Source: Agromyces sp. Leaf222 (GTDB taxonomy: Bacteria > Actinomycetota > Actinomycetes > Actinomycetales > Microbacteriaceae). From it: DNA of 64,000 nucleotides. The position numbers and the translations under genes are program-made. Positions 35,925 to 44,248 of the stretch are shown here, one piece after another (position 1 is the stretch's first letter; every line of letters begins with the position of its first letter). The notes under the pieces are model-generated. The model did no database searches. It was not told the DNA's origin and saw nothing but the letters and a program-made list of their open reading frames with translations. The stretch lies in contig NZ_LMKQ01000002.1 in assembly GCF_001421565.1 (NCBI RefSeq), forward strand, positions 248,001 to 312,000, read 5' to 3'.

Positions 35925-36107
35925 CTACTCGCTCTGCGTGTCGCGCACGATGGTCTCGTCGTCTGGCAGCTCGTCGTTCGGCAGGCCCTCGTCGACGGAC
36001 TGCACCTGCGCGGGCACCTCGACGTCTGACGGCTGGCCGCCGTCGCCGACCTCGGCCTCGGTGTCTTCACCCGTGGCATGCGGCGTGGTGTTCTCGGAAT
36101 CCTTCAT
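35925..36107 (-). CDS. small acidic protein, MKDxENT family
   Basis: 60 residues, acidic and low complexity. It begins MKDSENTTPHA, nearly the same as MKDPENTPRSS of the next gene upstream on the same strand. Both have the same GGA(G/T)(C)-ACCATG start context, so they look like paralogues. Likely disordered. GGATGGAG lies upstream. It is convergent with ogt, ten bases apart. Confidence 0.6.
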   Translation of the reverse strand: MKDSENTTPHATGEDTEAEVGDGGQPSDVEVPAQVQSVDEGLPNDELPDDETIVRDTQSE

Positions 36108-36205
36108 GGTCGCTCCATCCCTCGCCGCGCCGAGCAGCGCGTGGGTCCACTCTGCGGGGTCTGCCAGCGGTTGGCGAGGGCTTGACAGCGCCGCGGCGGC
36201 AGCAG

Positions 36206-36239
36206 GCGATGAGCGGATGCCTCGGCATCCGCTCATCGC
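36206..36239. terminator. perfect 16-base-stem hairpin
   Basis: The arms 36206-36221 and 36224-36239 are exact reverse complements around a TC loop; the core is GAGCGGATGCC. It lies between the two acidic-protein genes and could end transcription of the 36292 gene. Confidence 0.65.
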
Positions 36240-36291
36240 ACCGATCTCAGGAGCACCGAACACGCGCCGTGAAGCCTCGCCGGTGCGCGGG

Positions 36292-36597
36292 CTACTTCGA
36301 CTTCGGCGCCTCCCGATGCGAGCCGCCGCCGAAGTCCGTCTCGGTGTACTCGCCCTTGCCGCCCGCCGGAGGTTCGGCTCCGCCACCGAAGTCCGTCTCG
36401 GTGTAGTCGCCCTTGCCGCCCGCCGGCGGTTCGGCTCCGTCGCCGAAGTCCGTCTCGGTGTACTCGCCCTCGCCCTCGGTCGCGGTCGGCTCCGACTGCT
36501 CGCCGCCCTCACCGAAGTCGGTCTCGGTGTAGTCGCCGGGCACGCCCTCGGAATCCGCCTCGGAGGAGGAACGCGGGGTGTTCTCGGGATCCTTCAT
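36292..36597 (-). CDS. acidic protein with YTETDFG repeats
   Basis: 101 residues. Four copies of [DE]YTETDFG occur; the last three are part of a 19-residue period ending EPPAGGKG. The DNA shows the same as 57-base units (36331-36387 and 36388-36444, then a partial third). The protein is acidic and glycine-rich with no signal or membrane segment. Function unknown. The N terminus MKDPENT links it to the neighbouring 60-residue protein. GGAG precedes the ATG closely. Confidence 0.65.
   Translation of the reverse strand: MKDPENTPRSSSEADSEGVPGDYTETDFGEGGEQSEPTATEGEGEYTETDFGDGAEPPAGGKGDYTETDFGGGAEPPAGGKGEYTETDFGGGSHREAPKSK
36331..36444. repeat. two 57-base tandem coding repeats
   Basis: The units differ at only a few bases and encode the YTETDFG period; a partial third follows at 36445. 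Confidence 0.9.
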
Positions 36598-36909
36598 GGT
36601 CAGCTCCGTTCTGCGCGCACCGCCCTGTGCGCCCACGCCCACTCTCGCGCTCGGGAGCGTCGACGGCAAGGGTCTCGACAGACGGATGCGAACGGCGGAT
36701 GCCGCGGCATCCGCTCGCGCGCCAGCTCGACGACCGCCGGCGGTGGGTGAGGCGGTACACGCCGTGGCCGATCCTGAGGCCGAAGCCCGTCGAACCGTGC
36801 GGGTGGCGTCGTGCGCTCCGCGCCGGGAATCGTGACGGCGCATGACCGCCGGTGACACCGCGCGTCGCCTCCCATTCGACGCTGGCGAGGACGCGGCTGA
36901 AGATGGGGC
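36598..36909. other. 312-base gap with one long palindrome
   Basis: It contains the 20-base perfect palindrome 36695-36714 (core GGATGCCGCGGCATCC). No gene, and no clear -35/-10 pair for metY, was recognised. Confidence 0.5.
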
Positions 36910-38310
36910 ATGCCATTCCGATCAGCGCTCGACGAGCCGGGCTTCGCCACCCAGCAGGTGCACGCCGGCGAGCACGACGACGCCGCCTTCGGGGCGCGCA
37001 TCACGCCGATCTACCTGAGCGCCGGCTTCCGCTTCGACGACTTCGCGCAGGCTCGCGACCGGTTCGCGGGCGACGACCAGGGCTACGTCTACACGCGAGC
37101 GGGCAACCCGACGAACTCGGCCCTCGAGCGCCGACTCGCCGAGCTCGAGCGCGGGCGCGACGCGGTCGTCGTCGCGAGCGGACAGGCGGCGCTCGCCGTC
37201 GCCGTGCTCGCCGTCGCGAAGGCCGGCGACCACGTGCTCTCGGCGCAGAGCGTCTACTCGGGCACGCGCAGCCTCTTCACGCAGGGCTTCGGCCGGTTCG
37301 GCATCGAGGTCGAGTTCGTCGACGACGCCCGCGACCTCGACGAGTGGCGCCGCCGCATCCGCCCGAACACCCGCGCCCTCTACGCCGAGTCGATCGCGAA
37401 CCCCACGAACGACGTCATCGACCTGTCGGGCGTCTCCGAGGTCGCGCAGGCGGCCGGCGTGCCGTTCATCGTCGACAACACGCTCGCGACGCCCTACCTC
37501 GTGCGCCCCATCGAGCACGGCGCCGACCTCGTCGTGCACTCGGCGAGCAAGTTCCTCTCGGGCCATGGCGCCGCGCTCGGCGGCGTGGTCGTCGACGCCG
37601 GCACGTTCAACTGGTCGGCGACGCCGGGGGCGTTCCCGCACCTGACCGAGCCCGACACCGGGCTGCAGGGCGCGAGCTACCTCGAAGCCCACGGTGCCGG
37701 TGCCTACACGGCGTACATCCGCGGCGTCACGGCCGCGCTCTTCGGCCCCGTGCTCTCGCCGTTCAACGCGTTCCTGATCCAGCAGGGCATCGAGACGCTC
37801 TCGCTGCGCGTCGGCCGTCAGTCGTCGACGGCCGCCGCCCTCGCGACCTGGCTCGAAGATCAGCCCGAGGTGCTGTCGGTCAACTACGCCGGCCTGCCGT
37901 CGAACCCCTCGCACGACCTCGCCGAGCGCTACCTGCCTCGCGGGCAGGGCGCCGTGCTCTCGTTCGTACTCGACGGCGGGGAGGCCTCCGCCGAGGCGTT
38001 CTACGACGCGGTCGAGCTGTTCAGCCGCATGAGCCACATCGGCGACACCCGCTCGCTGATCCTGCACCCGGCCACGACCACGCACGCGCACCTCGACGCC
38101 GACACCCGCGCCCGCGGGCGCATCTCGGGCGGGCTGCTGCGTCTCTCCGTCGGGCTGGAGGAGCCCGAAGACCTCGTGCGCGACCTCGAGCGCGGCTTCG
38201 CGGCCGTGCGTGCGACGGTCCAGCAGCGCCTGCAGGCGGCATCCGCTCTTCCGACTGATGACGTGACGGATGCCGCGACGAACGCACTGCTCGAAGGGAG
38301 CACCCTGTGA
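36910..38310 (+). CDS. metY: O-acetylhomoserine aminocarboxypropyltransferase-like PLP enzyme
   Basis: 466 residues, the longer MetY size class of Cys/Met metabolism enzymes. The PLP lysine is K214 in [10 protein letters not shown]. Other family blocks are [35 protein letters not shown] and [18 protein letters not shown]. It would join sulfide or a thiol to O-acetylhomoserine. The four-base overlap with an LLM monooxygenase suggests coupling to sulfur release from organosulfur compounds. Ribosome binding site is weak (GATGGGG). Confidence 0.88.
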   Translation: MPFRSALDEPGFATQQVHAGEHDDAAFGARITPIYLSAGFRFDDFAQARDRFAGDDQGYVYTRAGNPTNSALERRLAELERGRDAVVVASGQAALAVAVLAVAKAGDHVLSAQSVYSGTRSLFTQGFGRFGIEVEFVDDARDLDEWRRRIRPNTRALYAESIANPTNDVIDLSGVSEVAQAAGVPFIVDNTLATPYLVRPIEHGADLVVHSASKFLSGHGAALGGVVVDAGTFNWSATPGAFPHLTEPDTGLQGASYLEAHGAGAYTAYIRGVTAALFGPVLSPFNAFLIQQGIETLSLRVGRQSSTAAALATWLEDQPEVLSVNYAGLPSNPSHDLAERYLPRGQGAVLSFVLDGGEASAEAFYDAVELFSRMSHIGDTRSLILHPATTTHAHLDADTRARGRISGGLLRLSVGLEEPEDLVRDLERGFAAVRATVQQRLQAASALPTDDVTDAATNALLEGSTL

Positions 38311-39626
38311 CCCGCCTCCAGCACTTCGGCTGGTTCTTCTCCCGCGGCTTCGGCCCGCAGGGGTGGGGCCACCCGTACTACCGGTGGAACTACCGCTGGA
38401 CCGAGCCGCACCTCTACCAGCAGTCGGTGCGCGAGCTCGAGCAGGCGGGCCTCGACCTCGTCATCATCGAGGACGCCCTCTCGATCGGCACGCCCGAGAC
38501 CATCGACCTGCGCGTGCGCCAGGCCTACGGCGGGCCGAAGCACGACCCGGTCGCGTTGACGCCGTTCCTGCTCGCCGCCACCTCGCATCTCGGCATCGCG
38601 CCGACGGTGAACGCCGGCGGCTACCCGCCCTACCTCGCGGCGCGCCACTTCGCGTCGCTGCACCACCTGAGCGGGCATCGCGTGGGCATCAACGTGGTGA
38701 CGGATGTCCCGAGCACCCGTCATTTCGCGGTGCCGCCGGTCACCCACGACCAGGCCTACGACCGTGCGAGCGAGTGGCTCGCGGCGGTGCGCGGCCTCTG
38801 GCACAGCTGGGACGACGACGCGCTCATCGAGGATGTCGAGACCGGCCGCTTCGCCGACGGCTCGAAGATCCCGCCGTACCGGTTCCAGGGCGAGTACTTC
38901 GACGTCGCCGGGCCGCTGAACGCGATCCCGTTCACCGACGGCGACCCGGCGATCGTCTCGCCGGGCGGATCGCCGAAGGGGCTCGCGTTCGCGGGCACCC
39001 ACTCCGACGTGCAGCTCGCCTACGCACCGCTCGACCTCGACGTCGTGCGCGCCTATCGCCAGAAGATCATCGATGCGGCGCTCGCGCACGGTCGTGCCGC
39101 GAACGCGGTCAAGACCCTCTTCGTGTTCAAGCCCGAGATCGTCTCGAGCCAGGAGGAGGTCGATCGCGTCGTGCAGGCGTCGCTCGACCCGAGCGACGAC
39201 GTCATCGCCGCGATCCTCGAGGGCCAGTCGAGCGACCTCGAGACCGACCTGTCGTTCCAGCCGCTCGACCGGCCGCTCGACACGTCGATCTTCGGGGACC
39301 ACGTGTCGCAGGGCACGATCAAGGGACTGCTCGGCCGCTTCGACAGCTTCGAGTCGGCCACACTGCGCGAACTCCTCGTGGCCAAGGCCCGCAAGGGGCG
39401 AATCAGCGACCACGCCGGATTCGTCGGCACCGCCGAGCAGGTCGCCGACTTCATCGAGGAGTTCGGCGAGGAGGCCGACAACGACGGCTTCATCTTCTCG
39501 GGCGACCTGCACCCGGTCACGGTGCACCGCTACCTCGACGAGCTCGTGCCGATCCTGCGTCGGCGCGGCGTGCTGCGCAACGAGTACGGCGGCGGCGGCA
39601 TCCAGGGCAACCTGCGCGATTTCTAG
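38307..39626 (+). CDS. LLM class flavin-dependent monooxygenase (NtaA/SnaA/DszA type)
   Basis: 439 residues, GTG start overlapping the metY stop. The sequence GWGHPYYRWNYRWTEPHLYQ, DLVIIEDALSIGTPETIDL and PVTHDQAYDRASEWLAAVRGLWHSWDDDAL fits the NtaA/SnaA/DszA branch of bacterial luciferase-like monooxygenases, which use FMNH2. Members oxidise chelators, antibiotics or sulfones. The metY neighbour argues for an organosulfur substrate here. A partner flavin reductase is not in the window. Confidence 0.88.
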   Translation: MTRLQHFGWFFSRGFGPQGWGHPYYRWNYRWTEPHLYQQSVRELEQAGLDLVIIEDALSIGTPETIDLRVRQAYGGPKHDPVALTPFLLAATSHLGIAPTVNAGGYPPYLAARHFASLHHLSGHRVGINVVTDVPSTRHFAVPPVTHDQAYDRASEWLAAVRGLWHSWDDDALIEDVETGRFADGSKIPPYRFQGEYFDVAGPLNAIPFTDGDPAIVSPGGSPKGLAFAGTHSDVQLAYAPLDLDVVRAYRQKIIDAALAHGRAANAVKTLFVFKPEIVSSQEEVDRVVQASLDPSDDVIAAILEGQSSDLETDLSFQPLDRPLDTSIFGDHVSQGTIKGLLGRFDSFESATLRELLVAKARKGRISDHAGFVGTAEQVADFIEEFGEEADNDGFIFSGDLHPVTVHRYLDELVPILRRRGVLRNEYGGGGIQGNLRDF

Positions 39627-39645
39627 AAATGTTGCGTAATGCAAC
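39619..39645. promoter_or_regulatory. two abutting palindromes after the monooxygenase stop
   Basis: ATTTCTAGAAAT (39619-39630) includes the stop codon and directly abuts GTTGC-GTAAT-GCAAC (39631-39645). AT-rich for this genome. Operator of the next gene, or a terminator, are both possible. Confidence 0.45.
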
Positions 39646-39687
39646 GTGATTGGGAATGCCCGTGGCGCGGCATCCGTTGTTCCCGAC

Positions 39688-40338
39688 ATGACAACGATCG
39701 GAATCATCGGAGCAGGACACATCGGCAGCCAGGTCGCACGCGCGGCGGTGGCGAACGGCTACGAGGTGGTCATCTCCAACTCGCGCGGCCCCGAGACCCT
39801 TGCAGAACTCGTCGACGAGCTCGGCCCCAACGCTCGCGCAGCGACCCCCCAGGAGGCGGCCGAGGCGGCTGACTTCGCCGTCGTGACCGTGCCGTTCAAG
39901 GCGTACGGCGCCGTGCCGGTCGAGCCGCTCGCCGGCAAGATCGTGATCGACACGAACAACTACTACTGGGAGCGCGACGGCCACGTGCCCGTGCTCGACG
40001 AGGGCCGCGACACGGTCAGCGGGCTGCTGCAGAAGCACCTGCCCACGAGCCGCGTCGCCAAGGGCTTCAACCACATCACGGCCGCCGACATCACCGTCGC
40101 GGGCTCGCCCGCCGGAACCCCCGGCCGTCGGGCGCTCGCCACGTCGAGCGACCACGACGACGCCGCGCAGATCGTCATCGACCTGTACGACCAGTTCGGC
40201 TTCGACACCGTGAACATCGGCCCGCTCGACGAGAGCTGGCGCGTCGAGCGCGACCAGCCCGCCTACGTCGTCGCGCAGAACCGCGACGAGCTCGTCGCCA
40301 ACCTCGCGAAGGCCGAGCGCGCGAGCATCGCCGCGTAA
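39688..40338 (+). CDS. NADPH-dependent F420 reductase-like protein
   Basis: 216 residues. A single Rossmann domain starts MTTIGIIGAGHIGSQVARAAV. SNSRGPETLAELV and VDTNNYY follow, which places it among NAD(P)-binding F420-dependent oxidoreductase-like proteins. The ATG at 39688 begins the strand preceding the dinucleotide motif; a GTG at 39646 would add 14 residues. No ribosome binding site is evident at either. Followed by a terminator hairpin. Confidence 0.8.
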   Translation: MTTIGIIGAGHIGSQVARAAVANGYEVVISNSRGPETLAELVDELGPNARAATPQEAAEAADFAVVTVPFKAYGAVPVEPLAGKIVIDTNNYYWERDGHVPVLDEGRDTVSGLLQKHLPTSRVAKGFNHITAADITVAGSPAGTPGRRALATSSDHDDAAQIVIDLYDQFGFDTVNIGPLDESWRVERDQPAYVVAQNRDELVANLAKAERASIAA

Positions 40339-40350
40339 CCGACCAGACCC

Positions 40351-40383
40351 AGCGGCGGCTCCCGGATGACGGGGGTCGCCGCT
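40351..40383 (+). terminator. terminator hairpin, shared design
   Basis: AGCGGCG-GCT-CCCG...CGGG-GGT-CGCCGCT, followed by CTTGCGTT. Nearly the same hairpin follows the gene ending at 43421. Confidence 0.7.
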
Positions 40384-40411
40384 CTTGCGTTCCCGGTGAG
40401 GTCGCCGCGCC

Positions 40412-41563
40412 TCAGCCGAGGGCGCCGAGCGACGTCGCGAAGGCGCGCAGGCGCTGCGCCAGGGCGGCGGGCACCTCGGCGGCCGTGAAGTGGCCGCCCT
40501 CGTCGAGCCGGCCGAAGTCGCGCAGGTCGACGTAGTGCCGGCGCACGAGGGATTCGGGGTACGCCGACTCGTGCCGCTGGATGTACACGACGGCGGGGAC
40601 CGCAGCCGGCGGGATCGGGTCGGGCTGGTCGGCGCCCTCGTGGTACGGGCGGAACGACGTGCCGATCGACTGCGTGATCCAGTAGATCATCGCCTCGGTC
40701 AGGATGCGCTCGCGCGAGATGCGCCGCTCGACCGCCGAGGGATCGCCGGGGGGCGTGTCGCTCCACTCGACGAGCTTCTCGGCGAGCCAGGCGAGGAGGC
40801 CCGCGGGCGAGTCGTTGAGTGCGACCGCGAGCGTGTCGGGCCGGGTCGACTGCACATGGCCGTAGGCGCCGTGCTCCTCGTGGAACGCCGCGATGCCGGC
40901 GAAGAACGCGACCTCGTCGGAGTCGGTGAGCGCGGCACGTTCGGCGCTGTTCGGGAAGTGCGCGTGCGTCGCCATGATGCCGGCGACGTGCTCGGGGTAG
41001 CTGGCGGCGATGAGGTCGCTGACGTTCGCGGTGACGTCTTCGCCGTAGGTGAAGTACCGCTCGTAGCCGAGCACCTCGGTCATCAGCGCATGCATCGTCG
41101 CGGCGATGCGCGTCTCGCTCATGGGCCCGTCGGCGTAGGGCGACGAGAAGGCGAAGCCGGGCAGGCTCGCGACGACGACATCGAAGTCGGGCAGCAGGTC
41201 GGCGAAGTCGAGCTGCAGCGCGAAGGTGTGCGGCCAGCCGTGCATCACGAGCACCGCGGGCGCGCCGGGGCGGTCGGATCGCAGGTGCGCGAAATGCAGC
41301 GCGGTGTCGCCGATGCGGGCGATGAACTGCGGATGCGCGTTCAGCCACGCCTCGCGGGCACGCCAGTCCCATGCGATCCAACTGTCGACGAGGTCGCGCA
41401 GGTAGGCCGCGCTGAGGCCGGACGCCGGCTTGCGCGGGGAATCGGCGAGCAGGCGGCTGCGCTCGAGGCGTGCGCGCAGGTCGTCGAGGACCTCGTCGGC
41501 GACGTGCAGCTCGAACGGCTGCACGTCGGACGGCTCCTTTTCGGACCGCCGTGAATCGGTCAT
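40412..41563 (-). CDS. epoxide hydrolase, alpha/beta hydrolase fold
   Basis: 383 residues. The N-terminal EHN domain (FELHVADEVLDDLRARLERSR) and oxyanion-side motif HGWPHT identify the microsomal-type epoxide hydrolase family. The expected nucleophile Asp is in YGEDVTANVSD, a variation of the more usual GGDWG. The catalytic His is in DEGGHFTAAE. The start is preceded by TAGGTT six bases upstream and no ribosome binding site. Substrate unknown. Confidence 0.85.
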   Translation of the reverse strand: MTDSRRSEKEPSDVQPFELHVADEVLDDLRARLERSRLLADSPRKPASGLSAAYLRDLVDSWIAWDWRAREAWLNAHPQFIARIGDTALHFAHLRSDRPGAPAVLVMHGWPHTFALQLDFADLLPDFDVVVASLPGFAFSSPYADGPMSETRIAATMHALMTEVLGYERYFTYGEDVTANVSDLIAASYPEHVAGIMATHAHFPNSAERAALTDSDEVAFFAGIAAFHEEHGAYGHVQSTRPDTLAVALNDSPAGLLAWLAEKLVEWSDTPPGDPSAVERRISRERILTEAMIYWITQSIGTSFRPYHEGADQPDPIPPAAVPAVVYIQRHESAYPESLVRRHYVDLRDFGRLDEGGHFTAAEVPAALAQRLRAFATSLGALG

Positions 41564-41569
41564 GCGGCG

Positions 41570-41575
41570 AACCTA
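41570..41575 (-). promoter_or_regulatory. -10 hexamer TAGGTT of epoxide hydrolase gene
   Basis: Six bases before the ATG on the minus strand; leaderless message inferred. Confidence 0.55.
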
Positions 41576-41942
41576 CTCGGCGCCACCGACACGGTGAATG
41601 CAGCGCGGCATCCGAAACCGGCAGAGCGGGTTCGCGGATGTCGCGGCTAACCCGCTGAGCGCGTCACCGTCCGGTCGGCACGATCGCGGCTCCGCCGCGC
41701 CGAGAATCCCCCCTACTGGGGCCATGGAAGCGCCTTCCTGGGCTGCCGGAGGCGTATAGCTTCGAATGCATACCGACATTCGTTCGTGGCAACGGCGCCG
41801 CGAGCGGGACCCGACGTCGGTTCTGCACCCCGTGCCCGACGCGCTGTCCCCACACATGCGCACGAGGCGACCCGGAGGTGCTCGCCATGCCCTCGCGGCA
41901 CCGCTCCGCCCCCGGCCAATGGGGCGATCGAAGGGAACGCAC
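41576..41942. other. intergenic region before a secreted protein gene
   Basis: AGCGGGTT (41625-41632) and AACCCGCT (41649-41656) form a hairpin. GCGTATAGCTTCG near 41751 could contain a -10 for the downstream gene. No further gene was recognised. Confidence 0.4.
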
Positions 41943-43421
41943 TTGAAGAAGCTCATCGCGAGCGTCGCCACCACGGCGATGCTGGCCGGAGGCCTGGCCG
42001 TGCTGGCCGCCGCCGCGCCGGCCACCGCCGACGTGGCCTCGCCCGTGGCCTCGCCCGCGGCATCCGCCACCTGCGAGGTGCTGACCGTGAACCTCGCGGG
42101 CTACGACGTCAGGCCCGCCGTCGGCGAGCCGCAGGTCGAGGTCGCGAACCCCGCCTACGTGCCGGCCGTCGCCGCCGTCGCCGAGGTCAGCCACACGGAC
42201 TACGAGTACAAGACGCTCGCGGGCCTGTTCCCGGTCAAGTGGACGTACCGCACCGCGCACAAGAACGGCGGCGCGGCGGTGCTCTACGACTGGAAGATCT
42301 GGACCGCCACCGGCAAGACCTCGAAGCACGTCGAGGTCGCCGGTGTCGCCGCCGTGCCCGCGGTGGGCACGCCGACCGTGCGAGTCGCGAACCCCGCGTA
42401 CGTCGCCGCCGACGAGACCCCGAACACCGTCACCGTCACGGTGAACGGCATCGCCGAGGTGAACGCCGCCTTCGGCGAGACCTACACGAAGGCGATCACC
42501 TTCGCCGACAAGTCGGTTCGCAACGCCTGGTCGGTCGACGTCACCTCGTGGAATGGCGCTTCGGTGCACCTCGAAGAGGTCTCGACCGCCTGCGTCACGC
42601 CGATCGCCCCGACCTGGGTCGACACCTGCGGCCCCGCGAACAACGGCCACTGGGTGCTGCCCGCGGTCGTCGGTTACACCTACGCGGTGACCGACCACTC
42701 GACGCTGAACGGCAAGGTCGGCGTCGTCGCCACCCCGCAGGACGGCTACGCGTTCACCACGGGCGCCCGCAAGCAGTGGACCGCGACGCAGAACAACGAT
42801 CGCTGCGGCCAGACGGTTCCGACCGTCGTGTTCACCGACGAGGTCTGCACCGCGCCCGTCGGCTACGGCCTCGGCACCATCACGCCCGCGAGCCTCGGCA
42901 TCACGAACCCCGACGGCGTGAAGGTGCTCGTCAAGCGCAAGTCCGACGGCGCGGCCATCACGGCACTGTCGAACCTGACGCCCGGCCACTACGACGTCAT
43001 CGCGACCGTCAAGAACGAGAGCGCCGACGCGTTCACCACGGTTCCTGCCGGCTGGACCCTCTTCGCCAAGGACGGCGTCACGTTCAAGGTCTCGAAGGGC
43101 TTCGACGTGGTCGCTGCGGCACCGTGCGACAAGCCGGTTCCGGTCGCGACCGTCTCGGTCCCGACCGCGAACGACCGGTGCGGCTCCGTGAACGACGGCG
43201 TGACCTTCGGCGACTCGACCGGCGGCACGTGGAAGATCGCGAGCAAGGTCGCCGACGCCCCCGACCACGAGGGCACCACGCGCTACCGCGTCGTGTTCAC
43301 GCCGACCGGTGACCACGTGCTGCCGACCGTGCTGCCCGGCGACGGCTTCGTCGTCGACGGCAAGGCCGTGTGGCTCGTGTACCTCGACAACACGGACTGC
43401 GCTGCAGGTCTCGTGGCATAA
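41943..43421 (+). CDS. secreted cysteine-containing protein with internal repeats
   Basis: 492 residues from a TTG start, chosen because AAGGGA lies about six bases upstream and the product then begins with a signal peptide (KKLIASVATTAMLAGG, cleavage near ATA-D). The mature part has paired blocks VGEPQVEVANPAYV and VGTPTVRVANPAYV, an internal duplication. Later come repeated TVPTV-type and NDRCG segments (NDRCGQTVPTV and NDRCGSVNDG), suggesting several small beta modules with disulfides. No enzymatic motif or sorting signal was seen. A terminator hairpin follows. Confidence 0.7.
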   Translation: MKKLIASVATTAMLAGGLAVLAAAAPATADVASPVASPAASATCEVLTVNLAGYDVRPAVGEPQVEVANPAYVPAVAAVAEVSHTDYEYKTLAGLFPVKWTYRTAHKNGGAAVLYDWKIWTATGKTSKHVEVAGVAAVPAVGTPTVRVANPAYVAADETPNTVTVTVNGIAEVNAAFGETYTKAITFADKSVRNAWSVDVTSWNGASVHLEEVSTACVTPIAPTWVDTCGPANNGHWVLPAVVGYTYAVTDHSTLNGKVGVVATPQDGYAFTTGARKQWTATQNNDRCGQTVPTVVFTDEVCTAPVGYGLGTITPASLGITNPDGVKVLVKRKSDGAAITALSNLTPGHYDVIATVKNESADAFTTVPAGWTLFAKDGVTFKVSKGFDVVAAAPCDKPVPVATVSVPTANDRCGSVNDGVTFGDSTGGTWKIASKVADAPDHEGTTRYRVVFTPTGDHVLPTVLPGDGFVVDGKAVWLVYLDNTDCAAGLVA

Positions 43422-43444
43422 GGCCTGACGACTCGAATCAGGCG

Positions 43445-43477
43445 CGCGGCGGCTCCCGGATCTCGGGGGCCGCCGCG
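43445..43477 (+). terminator. terminator hairpin after secreted protein gene
   Basis: CGCGGCGGC-TCCCGG...CGGGG-GCCGCCGCG followed by TTGCGTTTC; close relative of the hairpin at 40351-40383. Confidence 0.75.
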
Positions 43478-43550
43478 TTGCGTTTCGGGCGGCGCTCGGT
43501 GCTCGGCTTGCGGATGTCGCGGCATCGCGCCGAGGCATCCGCTCGTCGGC

Positions 43551-44030
43551 TCACCAGGCGATGAGCTTCTCGGGGGTGACGCGGATGATCGTGCTGTACT
43601 TCGCCGCCATCGACTCGAGCGTGAGCTTCAGCGGCGGCAGGTCGTGCTCGTACTTCGCGAGGTAGGCCTCGCCGATCGCCGGCAGCCACGAGGTCGCGGC
43701 CTCGCCCAGCACCTCGGCGGTGCCCTGCAACACGGTGAGCTGCTCTTCGTCGTGGCCGGACTCGAGGTGCACGAGCACGCGCCCGTCGCGGGTCGCGTTG
43801 CGCACCTTGACCGCGCTCGGCTCGCTCAGGATCACGACGGCGCCGTCATGCCAGAGGAACCACACCGGCACCGCGTGCGGGTAGCCGCTGCGACTCGTCG
43901 TGCCGAGCCACGCGATGCGCTCGCTCGCGAGGCGCGAGAGCGCGCGGGCGTGCACATCGTTCTCGGGGTCGAACGCGAACGGTTCGACGGTCGTGCGGTC
44001 GGTGGTGGCGGATGCTGCGTGGTCGGTCAT
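43551..44030 (-). CDS. pyridoxamine 5'-phosphate oxidase-family protein
   Basis: 159 residues. The split-barrel flavin-binding fold is indicated by IAWLGTTSRSGYPHAVPVWFLWHDGAVVI and KVRNATRDGRVLVHLES. Such proteins bind FMN or F420, and actinobacterial members are often F420-dependent reductases. The cofactor cannot be told here. GGAAGGA lies about seven bases upstream. Confidence 0.82.
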   Translation of the reverse strand: MTDHAASATTDRTTVEPFAFDPENDVHARALSRLASERIAWLGTTSRSGYPHAVPVWFLWHDGAVVILSEPSAVKVRNATRDGRVLVHLESGHDEEQLTVLQGTAEVLGEAATSWLPAIGEAYLAKYEHDLPPLKLTLESMAAKYSTIIRVTPEKLIAW

Positions 44031-44070
44031 CGAGGATCCTTCCGTCGATTCCGAGCCTACGTCGCGCCTC

Positions 44071-44154
44071 CGACACGCTGATGGAGTACGCCGAGCGGTC
44101 ACGTTCTGCTGGTCCAGGCGGGTGCAGGGCAGCAGATGGTGACCACTCGGCGGG
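44071..44154. repeat. dispersed palindromic element, copy 1
   Basis: 84 bases aligning without gaps to 53846-53929 at 66 of 84 positions. The outer stem CCGAGCGGTCA/TGACCACTCGG and inner CTGCT/AGCAG make a 60-base imperfect palindrome (44091-44150). Confidence 0.75.
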
Positions 44155-44167
44155 ATGGCGCGGCGCG

Positions 44168-44220
44168 GCGCGAAGGGGGCCGCGCGAAGGGGGGCCGCGC
44201 GAAGGGGGCCGCGCGACGGG
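44168..44220. repeat. GCGCGAAGGGGGCC tandem repeats
   Basis: Three units of 14, 15 and 14 bases plus a partial fourth, immediately after the palindromic element. Confidence 0.8.
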
Positions 44221-44248
44221 TGCCGAGCGCCCGCCGCGCCGGCGCCGC

